From: an uncultured Bacteroides sp.
GTDB taxonomy: Bacteria; Bacteroidota; Bacteroidia; Bacteroidales; Bacteroidaceae
Assembly: GCA_900553185.1 (NCBI GenBank)
Contig: USCT01000007.1
Coordinates: 1-64,000 of the forward strand
DNA length: 64,000 nt
Direction: 5' to 3'
Under the pieces are notes generated by a model. That model searched no databases and was not told where the DNA came from. It was given only the letters and a program-made list of their open reading frames with translations. This document shows, one piece after another, positions 43,912 to 53,449 of the stretch (its first letter is position 1; each line of letters begins with the position of its first letter). Made by a program: the position numbers and the translations under genes.

Positions 43912-45429
43912 TTACTTAATCAAGTCTTTACCTGTCATATCTGCCGGCTGAGACATACCCAGGATGTGCAGAATAGAAGGAGCTACATCGGCCAATACAC
44001 CGTTTTCTACCTTTGCATCCTTGTTTTCTGTTACATAAACGAACGGAACCGGATTCAGTGAGTGAGCCGTATTCGGAGTACCGTCGGCATTCAATGCATG
44101 GTCGGCATTTCCGTGGTCGGCAATGATAATTACCTCGTAATCGTTAGCCTTGGCTGCCTCTACGGTATCTTTCACACAATTATCGATAGCAACAACAGCC
44201 TTCTCGATGGCTTCATAAATGCCGGTATGACCTACCATATCACCGTTGGCATAATTAACCACGATGAAATCATACTTCTGTGTCTTGATGGCTTCTACCA
44301 GTTTGTCTTTTACTTCGTATGCACTCATTTCCGGCTTCAAGTCGTAAGTAGCTACTTTCGGAGACGGAACCAGGATACGGTCTTCGTTTTCATACGGAGT
44401 TTCACGACCACCGTTGAAGAAGAAGGTTACGTGTGCATATTTTTCAGTTTCGGCAATGTGCAGCTGCTTCTTGCCATTCTTTGACAAGTATTCGCCCAAT
44501 GTATCAGCCACATTTTCTTTCGGGAAGATGATATGAACGCCCTTGAATGAAGCATCGTACGGAGTCATGCAGTAATACTGCAATCCCGGAATGGTCTTCA
44601 TGCCTTCTTCCGGCATATCCTGCTGAGTCAGTACCACAGTCAATTCTTTGGCACGGTCGTTACGATAGTTGAAGAAAATCACTACATCGCCTTCCTTGAT
44701 TGTACCATCGATGGCAGCATTGTTGATCGGCTTGATAAATTCGTCAGTAACACCTTCATCGTATGATTCCTGCATAACCTGTACCATGTCGGTAGCCTGT
44801 TTTCCCTTGCCTTCGATCAGCAGGTCGTATGCTTCCTTGATACGGTTCCAACGTTTGTCACGGTCCATGGCATAGAAACGTCCTACGATAGAAGCGATCT
44901 TACCGGCAGACTGTGCGCAGTGAGCAGTCAGTTGTTCAATGAATCCTTTACCGCTCTTGGGGTCAGTGTCACGGCCATCCATGAAGCAGTGAATAAATGT
45001 CGTATTGTCGAGACCGTATTCCTTAGCTATATCACACAACTTAAACAGATGATCCAAAGAAGAGTGTACACCACCGTTTGAAGTCAGCCCCATGAAGTGG
45101 ATGTTCTTTCCATGTTCTTTTGCATAAGAGAATGCTGAAACGATTTCCTTGTTTTTCAGGATACTTCCATCGGCGCAAGCACGGTTGATCTTTACCAAAT
45201 CCTGATAAACGATACGTCCGGCACCAATGTTCAGGTGACCTACTTCTGAGTTACCCATCTGACCGTCAGGCAAACCTACGTTTTCGCCACTAGCCTGCAA
45301 CTGTGAATGCGGATAGTTTGCCAACAGACTGTCCCAATACGGAGTCGGGGTGTTAAAGATTACATCATCTTTCTGATGGTCGCCACATCCCCAACCATCC
45401 AGAATCATTAAAAGCGCTTTCTTAGCCAT
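43912..45429 (-). CDS. gpmI: 2,3-bisphosphoglycerate-independent phosphoglycerate mutase
   Basis: This 505-residue binuclear metal enzyme of the alkaline phosphatase superfamily interconverts 3- and 2-phosphoglycerate in glycolysis. It has the N-terminal metal ligand D11 in MILDGWGCGD, the phosphorylated serine S61 in MGNSEVGHLNIGAGR, and IIADHGNADHAL in the C-terminal metal site. Length is normal. It is monocistronic, with its own promoter and terminator. Confidence 0.97.
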   Translation of the reverse strand: MAKKALLMILDGWGCGDHQKDDVIFNTPTPYWDSLLANYPHSQLQASGENVGLPDGQMGNSEVGHLNIGAGRIVYQDLVKINRACADGSILKNKEIVSAFSYAKEHGKNIHFMGLTSNGGVHSSLDHLFKLCDIAKEYGLDNTTFIHCFMDGRDTDPKSGKGFIEQLTAHCAQSAGKIASIVGRFYAMDRDKRWNRIKEAYDLLIEGKGKQATDMVQVMQESYDEGVTDEFIKPINNAAIDGTIKEGDVVIFFNYRNDRAKELTVVLTQQDMPEEGMKTIPGLQYYCMTPYDASFKGVHIIFPKENVADTLGEYLSKNGKKQLHIAETEKYAHVTFFFNGGRETPYENEDRILVPSPKVATYDLKPEMSAYEVKDKLVEAIKTQKYDFIVVNYANGDMVGHTGIYEAIEKAVVAIDNCVKDTVEAAKANDYEVIIIADHGNADHALNADGTPNTAHSLNPVPFVYVTENKDAKVENGVLADVAPSILHILGMSQPADMTGKDLIK

Positions 45430-45480
45430 AATTCTATGTTGTTTAAAAGTTGATAATTCTCTGTTTTACATTAAAGCACA

Positions 45481-45488
45481 CAAAAGTA
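45481..45488 (-). promoter_or_regulatory. Promoter -7 box of gpmI
   Basis: TACTTTTG on the minus strand matches TAnnTTTG. A near-consensus TTTC lies about 21 bp further upstream. Confidence 0.5.
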
Positions 45489-45584
45489 CAAAATATCCGT
45501 TGCATGAACGAAACTTTTTACTATTTTTAGTAGCCAGATTCCGTTCTTTCAGCCCGATACCATACAATATATATAAAAAATTTG

Positions 45585-45592
45585 TACCTTTG
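45585..45592 (+). promoter_or_regulatory. Promoter -7 box of the lytic transglycosylase gene
   Basis: TACCTTTG followed by C matches TAnnTTTG, 44 bp before the start codon. Confidence 0.5.
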
Positions 45593-45636
45593 CAGCGATT
45601 TGAAAAATCTTTAGCCGCTAGAAGGTTCATTACTCT

Positions 45637-46407
45637 ATGAAACATCGGATACTTTACCTGACGGTATGTTTACTGACAAGCCTATTTTTCATTTTACCCA
45701 TTCATGCACAAGGGCCTGACCGTCTGCCCGAACCTGCCATTCCGGAAGAAGAACTGGAAGGATCGCCTTCATTCCCGGTCCTGAACAACATCGACAGTCT
45801 CATCAGTCCCAATGTATTGCGTTTCTGCGGACAGGAAGTCAATCTGGACCCGGTACACCGCCAGCGGAAACTGCGCAGGGAACTGGCTTCTCTTTCACGC
45901 TCTTCTGCTACCCTGATGCAACGGGCCAACTATTTTTTCCCCATCATCGAACCCATTCTGAAACGGAACAACATTCCCGATGATTTCAAATACCTGATGG
46001 TAATAGAAAGCGGGTTGAATCCGGAAGCCCGTTCCCCTGTAGGCGCTTTGGGGCTCTGGCAATTCATGAAAGGAACGGCGCAGGAATACGGCTTACGGGT
46101 AGACCAGAAAATAGACGAAAGACTGGACATTGAAAAATCGACTCAGGCCGCGTGCAGGTATTTACGCACAGCTTACGGCAAATTCAAAGACTGGGTGGCT
46201 GTGGCCCAATCATACAATATCGGACAGGCACGCATCGGTACGGAACTGCAACGCCAGCAGGTGGATGAATCCATCGACCTCCAACTGGTAGAAGAAACCA
46301 ACCGGTATATCTACCGCATCCTGGCTTCCAAAATTATTTTTACCAATCCCAGCAACTTCGGTCTGAAGGAAAGCATGCTCTACTACAAGAAAATCCGACG
46401 GAGATAA
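45637..46407 (+). CDS. Lytic transglycosylase (SLT domain, MltD-like, without LysM)
   Basis: This 256-residue exported murein hydrolase cleaves the MurNAc-GlcNAc bond with formation of 1,6-anhydroMurNAc. It has a signal peptide ending IHAQ (about residue 25). The SLT domain (about residues 108-230) has catalytic E124 in VIESGLNPEARSPVGALGLW and the later AQSYNIGQARI. E. coli MltD has C-terminal LysM repeats; here the protein stops after the catalytic domain, so it may bind other wall factors or act freely in the periplasm. Confidence 0.92.
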   Translation: MKHRILYLTVCLLTSLFFILPIHAQGPDRLPEPAIPEEELEGSPSFPVLNNIDSLISPNVLRFCGQEVNLDPVHRQRKLRRELASLSRSSATLMQRANYFFPIIEPILKRNNIPDDFKYLMVIESGLNPEARSPVGALGLWQFMKGTAQEYGLRVDQKIDERLDIEKSTQAACRYLRTAYGKFKDWVAVAQSYNIGQARIGTELQRQQVDESIDLQLVEETNRYIYRILASKIIFTNPSNFGLKESMLYYKKIRRR

Positions 46408-46420
46408 GAAGATATAAACA

Positions 46421-46475
46421 AGAAATGAACAGCCTGTTAATAACTTTTTTCGCTATCAACAGGCTGTTCATTTCT
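46421..46475. terminator. Bidirectional terminator between the transglycosylase gene and rnhB
   Basis: Arms of 18 bp (46421-46438 with 46458-46475) are perfectly complementary. A-rich and T-rich ends let it serve both convergent genes. Confidence 0.75.
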
Positions 46476-46503
46476 CTAAAGGACGTTTTATCAGGACTTT
46501 CCC

Positions 46504-47124
46504 CTAAAAATCCAACGATAACTGTCCATCGCCTAGCAGATTATAACTCATTCGGTGATAAGGAGTTGTACCATACGTCCGGATAGCTTCCCGATGTTTC
46601 TTCGTCGGGTATCCCTTGTTGTTTTTCCAGTCGTATTGCGGATATTCCTCTGCCAACCTGTTCATATAATCATCCCGATAGGTTTTTGCCAACACCGAAG
46701 CTGCCGCAATGGACATATATTTTCCATCACCTTTTACTACTGTGGTATGAGGAAGATCCCGATACTGCCTGAAACGGTTACCGTCTATTAGCAAATGTTC
46801 TGGACGAAGCTTCAACTGATCAACAGCCCGATGCATAGCCAGAAACGAAGCATTTAAAATATTGATACGGTCTATCTCTTCAGGAGTAACCACGCCTACC
46901 GCCCATGCCAGAGCTTCCCGTTCAACGACCTCACGTAACGCATAGCGCTGCTTTTCAGTCAGCTGCTTCGAATCATTCAGCAATTCATTACGAAAATCAT
47001 GCGGCAAAATGACTGCTGCCGCATACACCGCTCCGGCCAGACATCCACGGCCCGCCTCATCACAGCCAGCCTCCACCAGGTCTTCGTGCATATAAGGTAA
47101 TAACATCCGTTTTCTCTCCTTCAT
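46504..47124 (-). CDS. rnhB: Ribonuclease HII
   Basis: This 206-residue enzyme cleaves RNA in RNA-DNA hybrids and at single ribonucleotides in DNA. The catalytic D22-E23 lie in GCDEAGRGCLAG. Further motifs are LLIDGNRF (about residues 110-117) and KGDGKYMSIAAASVLAKTYRD (about residues 129-149). Length is typical. It has its own promoter and is convergent with the transglycosylase gene. Confidence 0.96.
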   Translation of the reverse strand: MKERKRMLLPYMHEDLVEAGCDEAGRGCLAGAVYAAAVILPHDFRNELLNDSKQLTEKQRYALREVVEREALAWAVGVVTPEEIDRINILNASFLAMHRAVDQLKLRPEHLLIDGNRFRQYRDLPHTTVVKGDGKYMSIAAASVLAKTYRDDYMNRLAEEYPQYDWKNNKGYPTKKHREAIRTYGTTPYHRMSYNLLGDGQLSLDF

Positions 47125-47135
47125 TTTTGGGACTG

Positions 47136-47143
47136 CAAAGGTA
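47136..47143 (-). promoter_or_regulatory. Promoter -7 box of rnhB
   Basis: TACCTTTG on the minus strand matches TAnnTTTG, 12 bp upstream of the annotated start, which implies a very short leader. Confidence 0.5.
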
Positions 47144-47228
47144 CGGCTTTCTGCAGAAATACAGATAAAAATAACCGAAGAGTTATGAAGAAGTTATTTA
47201 CAGGAACGGTTCATAATCTGCCCCTGTT

Positions 47229-47930
47229 TCAACATCGTCCTCTTAATATTTCACAGACACCTTCTGCATACTGACGTCCGATGGGAAACGGACATTTTCC
47301 TCCTTTAAGCATCACATAAGTCCGGGTAAATGATGAAACAGCGGCCAAAGGAATGACATACGAACGATGAATCCGCAGGAATTCTCTTTCCGGCAACAAA
47401 TCAAGAATAGTTTTCAGGTTGGTCCGTGTAAGTACGTTTCCACCTGAACAACGGATAATTTTCACGTAATTTCCCAAAGCTTCAATGCAAAGAATGTCAT
47501 CCAGCGGAATGCTGACATTGGTGTATTCCTGTTTCACCACCAGACATTCGGAGGTAGCAGGATGATGAATTTCAATACGGCGCAACGCTTTTTCCACTGC
47601 TACTTCGAAGCGTTCATAAGCAAATGGTTTGTGCAGAAAATCGACGGCATCCAGATTAAAGCCTTCAAGGGCGTATTGGGCATGAGCGGTAGTAAAAATA
47701 AAGAGACATTCCCGGGGTAAGATATCAGCTATCTTCAGTCCGCTGATACTGTTCATCTGAATATCCAGAAAAACAAGATCCGGCTTGGAACGGCGGATAG
47801 CTTCCAGCCCTACGCGCGGTTCACTGAAGCTTGTAACCTCCATTCCTCCCTTGCGCCGGCAAAACTGTTCAATGACCAGCAAAGCCATGGGTTCATCATC
47901 TATGGCTATACATTTTAATGTTCGACTCAT
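47229..47930 (-). CDS. LytTR-family response regulator
   Basis: This 233-residue regulator has a receiver domain (about residues 5-120; acidic pocket D11-D12, phosphorylation site D56 in LVFLDIQMN, conserved Lys in LHKPF) and a C-terminal LytTR DNA-binding domain (about residues 135-230, with EALGNYVKI and LRIHRSYVIPL). It overlaps the kinase gene by 4 bp, so the two are translationally coupled. It probably controls the divergent efflux operon; a candidate 21-bp-phased site lies between them. Confidence 0.95.
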   Translation of the reverse strand: MSRTLKCIAIDDEPMALLVIEQFCRRKGGMEVTSFSEPRVGLEAIRRSKPDLVFLDIQMNSISGLKIADILPRECLFIFTTAHAQYALEGFNLDAVDFLHKPFAYERFEVAVEKALRRIEIHHPATSECLVVKQEYTNVSIPLDDILCIEALGNYVKIIRCSGGNVLTRTNLKTILDLLPEREFLRIHRSYVIPLAAVSSFTRTYVMLKGGKCPFPIGRQYAEGVCEILRGRC

Positions 47931-48976
47931 GATACATTCTGCATTTTATTTTCATCCACCCATTCAGGATCTTTTGTCCTTATTTCCAGCCTCACCCGAA
48001 ACACTCCGTCTGTTTCTTCATTTCTCAATTCATAACGCCCGGGATATAGCAATTCCAGCCGCTTACGGCAATTGGATATGCCGATTCCCTGCCCTTCTTT
48101 CTCACGATGACGCATGACGGCGTTTTCTGTTTTCAGCAGAAGGCGGTCTTCATCAATATGCACAAACAGGCGAATCGTACAATCCACATCCGACGAAGAA
48201 CCATACTTGAAGGCATTTTCAACGAATGTAATGAGAATCATAGGTGGAATAAGTACCCGTCCGTCGATAATTTCCGTAGTCAGTTCTACCTGCGTATGAT
48301 GATTCAGCCGTAGTTTCTGCAAATCGACATACTGACGGATGTAATCGACTTCCTGCTCCGCCGGTATGAGTTCAGAACCGCTTTGTGAATACATGTAACG
48401 CAAAATGCCGGAAAACTTGACAAAAGCCGATTCTGTCTTGTCCGATCCCGACAACACAAGTGCATACAGTGTATTCAAGGTATTAAACAGAAAATGTGGA
48501 TTAATCTGTGCCTTGTAAAGGGCCAGTTCGGCCTTATTTTTTTCCGCTTCGATTTCCTGACGGGAAAGGATCTGCCGGAAAAGCTCGAAAGTCAGCTCAA
48601 TGGCCAGCGAGAAACCCGTCACCATAAGGAAAAAGAACCAGATGATTTGGGTACGTATATGCAACCGGGCCTCCATTTGCCGCATGTTGTCCGTAAGGCG
48701 TTCGGCAGGCATTGGAAAATACGTAAGCAGCTCCGTCACTCCAGCCAGAATACCCAGCAGCAAGATTATTTGTCCGTATCTCTTCCTCATAAAAAGCTTG
48801 GGCAGACATGCACGCCGATAAACAAAATAAAGACCGTACACATAAGCGACCAGTGTCAGAAAGAAAGCCGTATTGTTGACAATCCAACGGTCTACCGGAA
48901 GCAACATAATGGCCAGCGGTATGATAACCAGACAAAACAGCAAGTCGATATAAAGAGATATGGGATGATTCTTCAT
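47927..48976 (-). CDS. LytS/YehU-type sensor histidine kinase
   Basis: This 349-residue kinase has four predicted transmembrane helices (about residues 10-27, 36-53, 68-85 and 110-128). The phosphoacceptor motif INPHFLFNTLN has H161, and an HATPase region carries FVENAFKYGSSS and GQGIGISNCRKRL. The helices leave little periplasmic domain, so it probably senses a membrane or small-molecule signal. The frame extends upstream to 49096, but a TATCTTTG promoter box at 49010-49003 lies inside that extension; the Met at 48976 is therefore taken as the start. Confidence 0.93.
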   Translation of the reverse strand: MKNHPISLYIDLLFCLVIIPLAIMLLPVDRWIVNNTAFFLTLVAYVYGLYFVYRRACLPKLFMRKRYGQIILLLGILAGVTELLTYFPMPAERLTDNMRQMEARLHIRTQIIWFFFLMVTGFSLAIELTFELFRQILSRQEIEAEKNKAELALYKAQINPHFLFNTLNTLYALVLSGSDKTESAFVKFSGILRYMYSQSGSELIPAEQEVDYIRQYVDLQKLRLNHHTQVELTTEIIDGRVLIPPMILITFVENAFKYGSSSDVDCTIRLFVHIDEDRLLLKTENAVMRHREKEGQGIGISNCRKRLELLYPGRYELRNEETDGVFRVRLEIRTKDPEWVDENKMQNVS

Positions 48977-49002
48977 ATTGTAAATATTCGTGTTCTTTCT
49001 GA

Positions 49003-49010
49003 CAAAGATA
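49003..49010 (-). promoter_or_regulatory. Promoter -7 box of the two-component operon
   Basis: TATCTTTG on the minus strand matches TAnnTTTG, 26 bp before the kinase ATG. It decides the kinase start. A partial -33 match (GTTG) lies about 18 bp upstream. Confidence 0.55.
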
Positions 49011-49044
49011 CGATATTTTATCGGGGAACAACGGGTCCGTCGTT

Positions 49045-49083
49045 GTCGTTCGCCATCACATTTGTCCCGTTCGTCACCACATG
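49045..49083. promoter_or_regulatory. Candidate LytTR binding site (direct repeat, 21-bp phase)
   Basis: CGTTCG occurs at 49047 and again at 49068. The matching flanks CGTTCGCCATCACAT and CGTTCGTCACCACAT are 21 bp apart. LytTR proteins typically bind two direct repeats about two helical turns apart. The site lies between the divergent kinase and efflux promoters, centred about 47 bp upstream of the efflux -7 box. Confidence 0.45.
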
Positions 49084-49107
49084 TTCCTTTTTTCATTCCG
49101 TTCTATA

Positions 49108-49115
49108 TAAGTTTG
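49108..49115 (+). promoter_or_regulatory. Promoter -7 box of the RND efflux operon
   Basis: TAAGTTTG matches TAnnTTTG, 43 bp before the adaptor start. There is no -33 TTTG at 19-21 bp, which would fit activation by the neighbouring regulator. Confidence 0.45.
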
Positions 49116-49158
49116 TATGGTTTCAGACGTGCATATCACTAAAAACATCTCATAAATT

Positions 49159-50277
49159 ATGAACAAAAAGACAAGTATTTACCTTATGCTGTGCGGCTTG
49201 CCATTATTCATCTCCTGTGGGAACGACAAGCAGGAAATGCCCGGCGAACAGTACAAGACCCTGACTGTAACAACAAGTACCCAGACCTTACAGTCTGTCT
49301 ATCCGGCTACTTTGCGTGGACGCCAGTCTGTAGAAATCCGTCCACAGGTAAGCGGTATTATTACGGATATCCGGATAAACGAAGGCGATGCGGTACGTCG
49401 CGGGCAAGTATTGTTCATCATTGACCAGGTACCTTATCGTGCGGCTCTGGAAACAGCGTTGGCCAATGTGAAGAGCGCCGAAGCACAGTTGCAGACAGCA
49501 CGACTGACAGCCGGCAGCAAGGAAGAACTTTATAAAGAGAAGGTCGTTTCGGACTTCGACCGTCAGACAGCACGTAACCAGCTGCTCGAAGCCGAAGCTG
49601 CTTTGGCACAGGCCAAAGCCGAAGAAACCAATGCACGGAACAATCTTTCCTATACCGAAGTAAAAAGTCTCGTAGACGGAGTAGCCAGCATGATTCCCTA
49701 TCGTGTAGGCGCACTGGTGAACAGCAGTATCACGGAACCACTTGTCACCGTTTCGGACGATGCAGAGATTTACGCTTATTTCTCGATGGCGGAAAGCCAG
49801 ATGCTGGACCTTATCCAGGAGTATGGTTCACTGGAAAATGCCTGCCGGGAAATGCCTGCCGTAGGATTGAAACTGAGCAACGGCAAGGAATATAAACAGA
49901 CGGGGCACATTGATGCCATCAGTGGAACGGTGGACGAAGAAACAGGCAGCGTAACGCTTCGGGCAGCCTTCCGGAATGAAGGTCATCTGTTACGGAACGG
50001 AGGAAGCGGAACCGTTTCTATTCCGACCGAATACAAGGACTGTATTGTCATTCCGCAGAGTGCTACCTACGAATTGCAGAACCGTGTGTTTACCTGGAAG
50101 GTAGTAGACGGAAAGACCCAGTCAGCTCCCGTTACTGTCTACAAATATAACGACGGACAGACTTACATCGTTCTTTCCGGACTGAAGACAGGGGATGTCA
50201 TCGTTTCGGAAGGTGCCGGACTGATGCGTGAAGGTACTGCCGTTAATGTTACTTCGAGTGCCGAATCTGAAAAATAA
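49159..50277 (+). CDS. RND efflux periplasmic adaptor (MexA/AcrA-like lipoprotein)
   Basis: This 372-residue membrane-fusion protein links the inner-membrane pump to the outer-membrane channel. It has a lipoprotein signal (lipobox FISC, Cys20) and a lipoyl/barrel-sandwich half with VEIRPQVSGIITDIRINEGDAVRRG (about residues 54-78). A helical hairpin spans about residues 100-160, followed by beta-barrel and membrane-proximal domains. It is the first gene of a three-gene operon; the pump gene starts 7 bp after its stop. Substrate unknown. Confidence 0.95.
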   Translation: MNKKTSIYLMLCGLPLFISCGNDKQEMPGEQYKTLTVTTSTQTLQSVYPATLRGRQSVEIRPQVSGIITDIRINEGDAVRRGQVLFIIDQVPYRAALETALANVKSAEAQLQTARLTAGSKEELYKEKVVSDFDRQTARNQLLEAEAALAQAKAEETNARNNLSYTEVKSLVDGVASMIPYRVGALVNSSITEPLVTVSDDAEIYAYFSMAESQMLDLIQEYGSLENACREMPAVGLKLSNGKEYKQTGHIDAISGTVDEETGSVTLRAAFRNEGHLLRNGGSGTVSIPTEYKDCIVIPQSATYELQNRVFTWKVVDGKTQSAPVTVYKYNDGQTYIVLSGLKTGDVIVSEGAGLMREGTAVNVTSSAESEK

Positions 50278-50284
50278 CTGAGCC

Positions 50285-53200
50285 ATGAAGATAAGAACAT
50301 TCATCGATCGTCCCATCCTGGCCGGTGTAATCTCCGTCCTGATTCTGATACTGGGATTCATCGGCCTGTCGCAGTTGCCTATCGAACAGTTCCCTGAAAT
50401 CGCGCCGCCTACGGTCAGTGTGTCGGCCACTTATACCGGTGCGAATGCGGAAACGGTATTGAAGAGTGTAGTAGTTCCGCTGGAAGAAGCGCTGAACGGT
50501 GTGGAAAACATGATGTATATGACTTCCACTTCTGCCAATAACGGTTCGGCACGTATCACCGTTTATTTCCGTCAGGGAACCGATCCCGATATGGCTACCG
50601 TCAACGTACAGAACCGTATAGCCACGGCGGAAGGTTTGCTGCCCGCCGAGGTAACCAAGAGTGGCATCACTGTCCGTAAGCGCCAGACAAGTAACATCAA
50701 GCAGCTGGCCGTATACAGTCCGGATGACTCATTCGACGAGGCTTTCCTGACCAATTACATGAAAATCAACATTGAGCCGCGTCTGTCCCGTATTGCCGGA
50801 GTCGGTGAAGTCAACGTGTTCGGTTATGAATACTCCATGCGTATCTGGCTTGATCCCGGGAAGATGCAGAAGTATAATCTGGTTCCTTCGGACATCACGA
50901 CCGTACTCGACGAACAGAACGTGGAGGCTGCAACCGGTACACTGGGGGCCGAATCGACCAATACATTTCAGTATGTACTGAAATACCGCGGCCGGTATGA
51001 GAATGAAGTAGACTATGAGAACATGGTCATCAAGTCTCTTCCCGACGGGGAAGTGTTGAGGCTGAAGGATGTGGCTACCATCGAACTGGGAACCCGCGCC
51101 TATGATTACATCGGTGAAGTGAACGGACATCCCGGATGTAATATTATGATTGACCAGACTTCAGGTTCAAATGCCAATGAAATTATTGAAGAGATTGACC
51201 GTACCGTGGCCGAAATTTCGAAGACGCTGCCCAAGGGGATCAAGATTGTCGACCTGATGAGTACAAAGGACTTTCTGGATGCTTCTATCAAGAGTGTGAT
51301 CAAGACACTGGTTGAAGCCATTATCCTGGTTGTACTTGTCGTTTATATTTTCCTGCAGAGTCTGCGGTCCACTTTCATTCCGGCATTGTCCATCATTGTT
51401 TCGCTGGTGGGTACATTTGCCTTTCTTTCTCTGGTCGGCTTCAGTCTGAACATGCTGACACTCTTCGCACTGGTGCTGGTTATCGGTACAGTGGTCGACG
51501 ATGCCATCGTAGTGGTCGAGGCCGTACAGGCCAAGTTTGATGAAGGATACAAGTCTTCTTATCTGGCTACCATCGATGCGATGGACGGCATTACCTCGGC
51601 CCTGGTGACCACGACCTTTGTATTTATGGCAGTATTTATTCCGGTCAGCTTTATCGGTGGTACTACCGGAACATTCTACACTCAATTCGGTCTGACAATG
51701 GCTGCAGCCGTTGCCATTTCTCTGTTGAACGCGCTGACACTGAGTCCGGCACTCTGTGCGCTCATCATGACTCCTCACCAGACTACGGGAAACGGAGGTA
51801 AGCTGAGTTTTTCTTCCCGCTTCCATATCGCTTTCGATACGGCTTTCCACAGGCTGGTGATGAAATACAAGGTCGGTGTGGTATTCATGCTCAAGCGCCG
51901 CTGGCTGGCAGGAGCTTTGCTCGTTGTGGCATGCGGCGGATTTGCCTTGCTGATGATGACCACCAAGACCGGTCTGGTACCGAATGAAGATATGGGTACG
52001 GTGTTTATCGATGTACGTACTTCTCCGGGCAGCAGTGTGCAGGAAACCCGCAAGGTGATGGAGCAGGTGGACAGTTGTCTGCGTACCATTCCGCAAATTG
52101 AACTTCAGTCAAATACCACGGGTAACTCCATGCTGAGCGGTCAGGGAGCCTGCAACGGTATGTTTACCATCCGTCTGAAGGACTGGAGCGAACGTCCCGA
52201 CAAGGAAGACGCCATCGATGCTGTCATGGAAAAAATCAGCCGCCGCACGGCATTCATTTCCAGCGCCGACATTATGCCGTTTACCCGTCCGATGATTCCC
52301 GGTTACGGCGTGAACAGCGGTTTCGAAGTTTACGTGCAGGACCAGAAAGGCGGTACGACGGAAGACTTGCTGAAATATACCCGTCAGTTCCTCGACGAGC
52401 TGAACAAGCGTCCCGAGATCGGACGGGCCACTACTTCATTTGATACGAAGTTCCCGCAGTATCTGGTTGAGATCGATGCAGCCCGCTGCAAGCGAAACGG
52501 AGTATCTCCTGCCGATGTCCTCAGTACCCTTTCAGGTTACGTAGGCGGAAACTATGCGTCGAACATGAACCGCTTCTCCAAGCTTTATCGTGTTATGGTT
52601 CAGGCACCGCCTGAGTATCGTCTTGACACGGAATCACTCAACAGTATTTTTGTACGCAACGATACCGGGGAAATGAGTCCCATCAGCCAGTATCTGAAAC
52701 TGACCCGCGTGTACGGTTCCGAAATGCTGACCCGTTTCAATCTGTTCTCTGCCATTCAGGTGAACGGTGCCGCGGCTTCGGGTTACAGTTCCGGACAGGC
52801 CATCCAGGCCATTCAGGAAGTGGCGGCCCAGACTCTTCCGACCGGTTACGGATTCGAGTTCGGCGGTATGTCGCGTGAGGAAGCCGGTACGGGAAACACC
52901 ACGACACTGGTATTTGTCATCTGTGTGGTCTTCATTTACCTTATTCTGTGTGCGCTCTATGAGAGTCTGTTTGTGCCGATGGCCGTTATTCTTTCCGTTC
53001 CGTTCGGACTGGCGGGGAGTTTCCTTTTCGCAAAGATGTTCGGTTTGGAAAACAATATTTACCTGCAGACAGGTCTGATCATGCTGATCGGTCTGCTTTC
53101 GAAAACAGCCATTCTGCTTACTGAATACGCTACCGAGCGCCGTCGTCACGGAATGACCATCATGCAGGCAGCTGTCTCTGCGGCACAGGTCCGTCTGCGC

Positions 53201-53449
53201 CCCATTCTGATGACCTCACTGACCATGGTCTTCGGTATGCTGCCTATGATGTTCTCCAGCGGAGTAGGTGCCAACGGAAATATTTCCATCGGTGTGGGAA
53301 CCGTAGGTGGTATGCTTATCGGAACCATCGCGCTGCTCTTTATTGTACCGCCGCTGTTCATGGTGTTCCAGTATCTGCAGGAAAAGCTGATGCCTGAGCG
53401 ACAGCTTCCGAAGATTGAAAAAAATAACCTCAACGAATCACAGTCATGA
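50285..53449 (+). CDS. RND multidrug efflux transporter (AcrB/MexB-like, HAE1 family)
   Basis: This 1054-residue proton-driven inner-membrane pump has the family layout: the opening FIDRPILAGVISVLILILG, two large periplasmic loops and twelve transmembrane helices. The proton-relay motif in helix 4 is VVDDAIVVVEAV with its two adjacent aspartates. The C-terminal half carries GLLSKTAILLTEYATERRR and RPILMTSLTMVFGMLPMM. Length matches AcrB (1049). The pump gene overlaps the channel gene by 4 bp. Drug, bile-acid or detergent export is likely but cannot be read from sequence. Confidence 0.96.
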   Translation: MKIRTFIDRPILAGVISVLILILGFIGLSQLPIEQFPEIAPPTVSVSATYTGANAETVLKSVVVPLEEALNGVENMMYMTSTSANNGSARITVYFRQGTDPDMATVNVQNRIATAEGLLPAEVTKSGITVRKRQTSNIKQLAVYSPDDSFDEAFLTNYMKINIEPRLSRIAGVGEVNVFGYEYSMRIWLDPGKMQKYNLVPSDITTVLDEQNVEAATGTLGAESTNTFQYVLKYRGRYENEVDYENMVIKSLPDGEVLRLKDVATIELGTRAYDYIGEVNGHPGCNIMIDQTSGSNANEIIEEIDRTVAEISKTLPKGIKIVDLMSTKDFLDASIKSVIKTLVEAIILVVLVVYIFLQSLRSTFIPALSIIVSLVGTFAFLSLVGFSLNMLTLFALVLVIGTVVDDAIVVVEAVQAKFDEGYKSSYLATIDAMDGITSALVTTTFVFMAVFIPVSFIGGTTGTFYTQFGLTMAAAVAISLLNALTLSPALCALIMTPHQTTGNGGKLSFSSRFHIAFDTAFHRLVMKYKVGVVFMLKRRWLAGALLVVACGGFALLMMTTKTGLVPNEDMGTVFIDVRTSPGSSVQETRKVMEQVDSCLRTIPQIELQSNTTGNSMLSGQGACNGMFTIRLKDWSERPDKEDAIDAVMEKISRRTAFISSADIMPFTRPMIPGYGVNSGFEVYVQDQKGGTTEDLLKYTRQFLDELNKRPEIGRATTSFDTKFPQYLVEIDAARCKRNGVSPADVLSTLSGYVGGNYASNMNRFSKLYRVMVQAPPEYRLDTESLNSIFVRNDTGEMSPISQYLKLTRVYGSEMLTRFNLFSAIQVNGAAASGYSSGQAIQAIQEVAAQTLPTGYGFEFGGMSREEAGTGNTTTLVFVICVVFIYLILCALYESLFVPMAVILSVPFGLAGSFLFAKMFGLENNIYLQTGLIMLIGLLSKTAILLTEYATERRRHGMTIMQAAVSAAQVRLRPILMTSLTMVFGMLPMMFSSGVGANGNISIGVGTVGGMLIGTIALLFIVPPLFMVFQYLQEKLMPERQLPKIEKNNLNESQS

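Noticed and set aside
48977..49096. N-terminal extension of the histidine kinase
   Set aside because: The extension contains the -7 promoter box of its own operon and is rich in residues unlike a membrane protein start.
51167..52096. 309-codon frame antisense to the RND pump gene
   Set aside because: It has a low-complexity polar composition and no family match; the sense strand is an intact AcrB-like gene.
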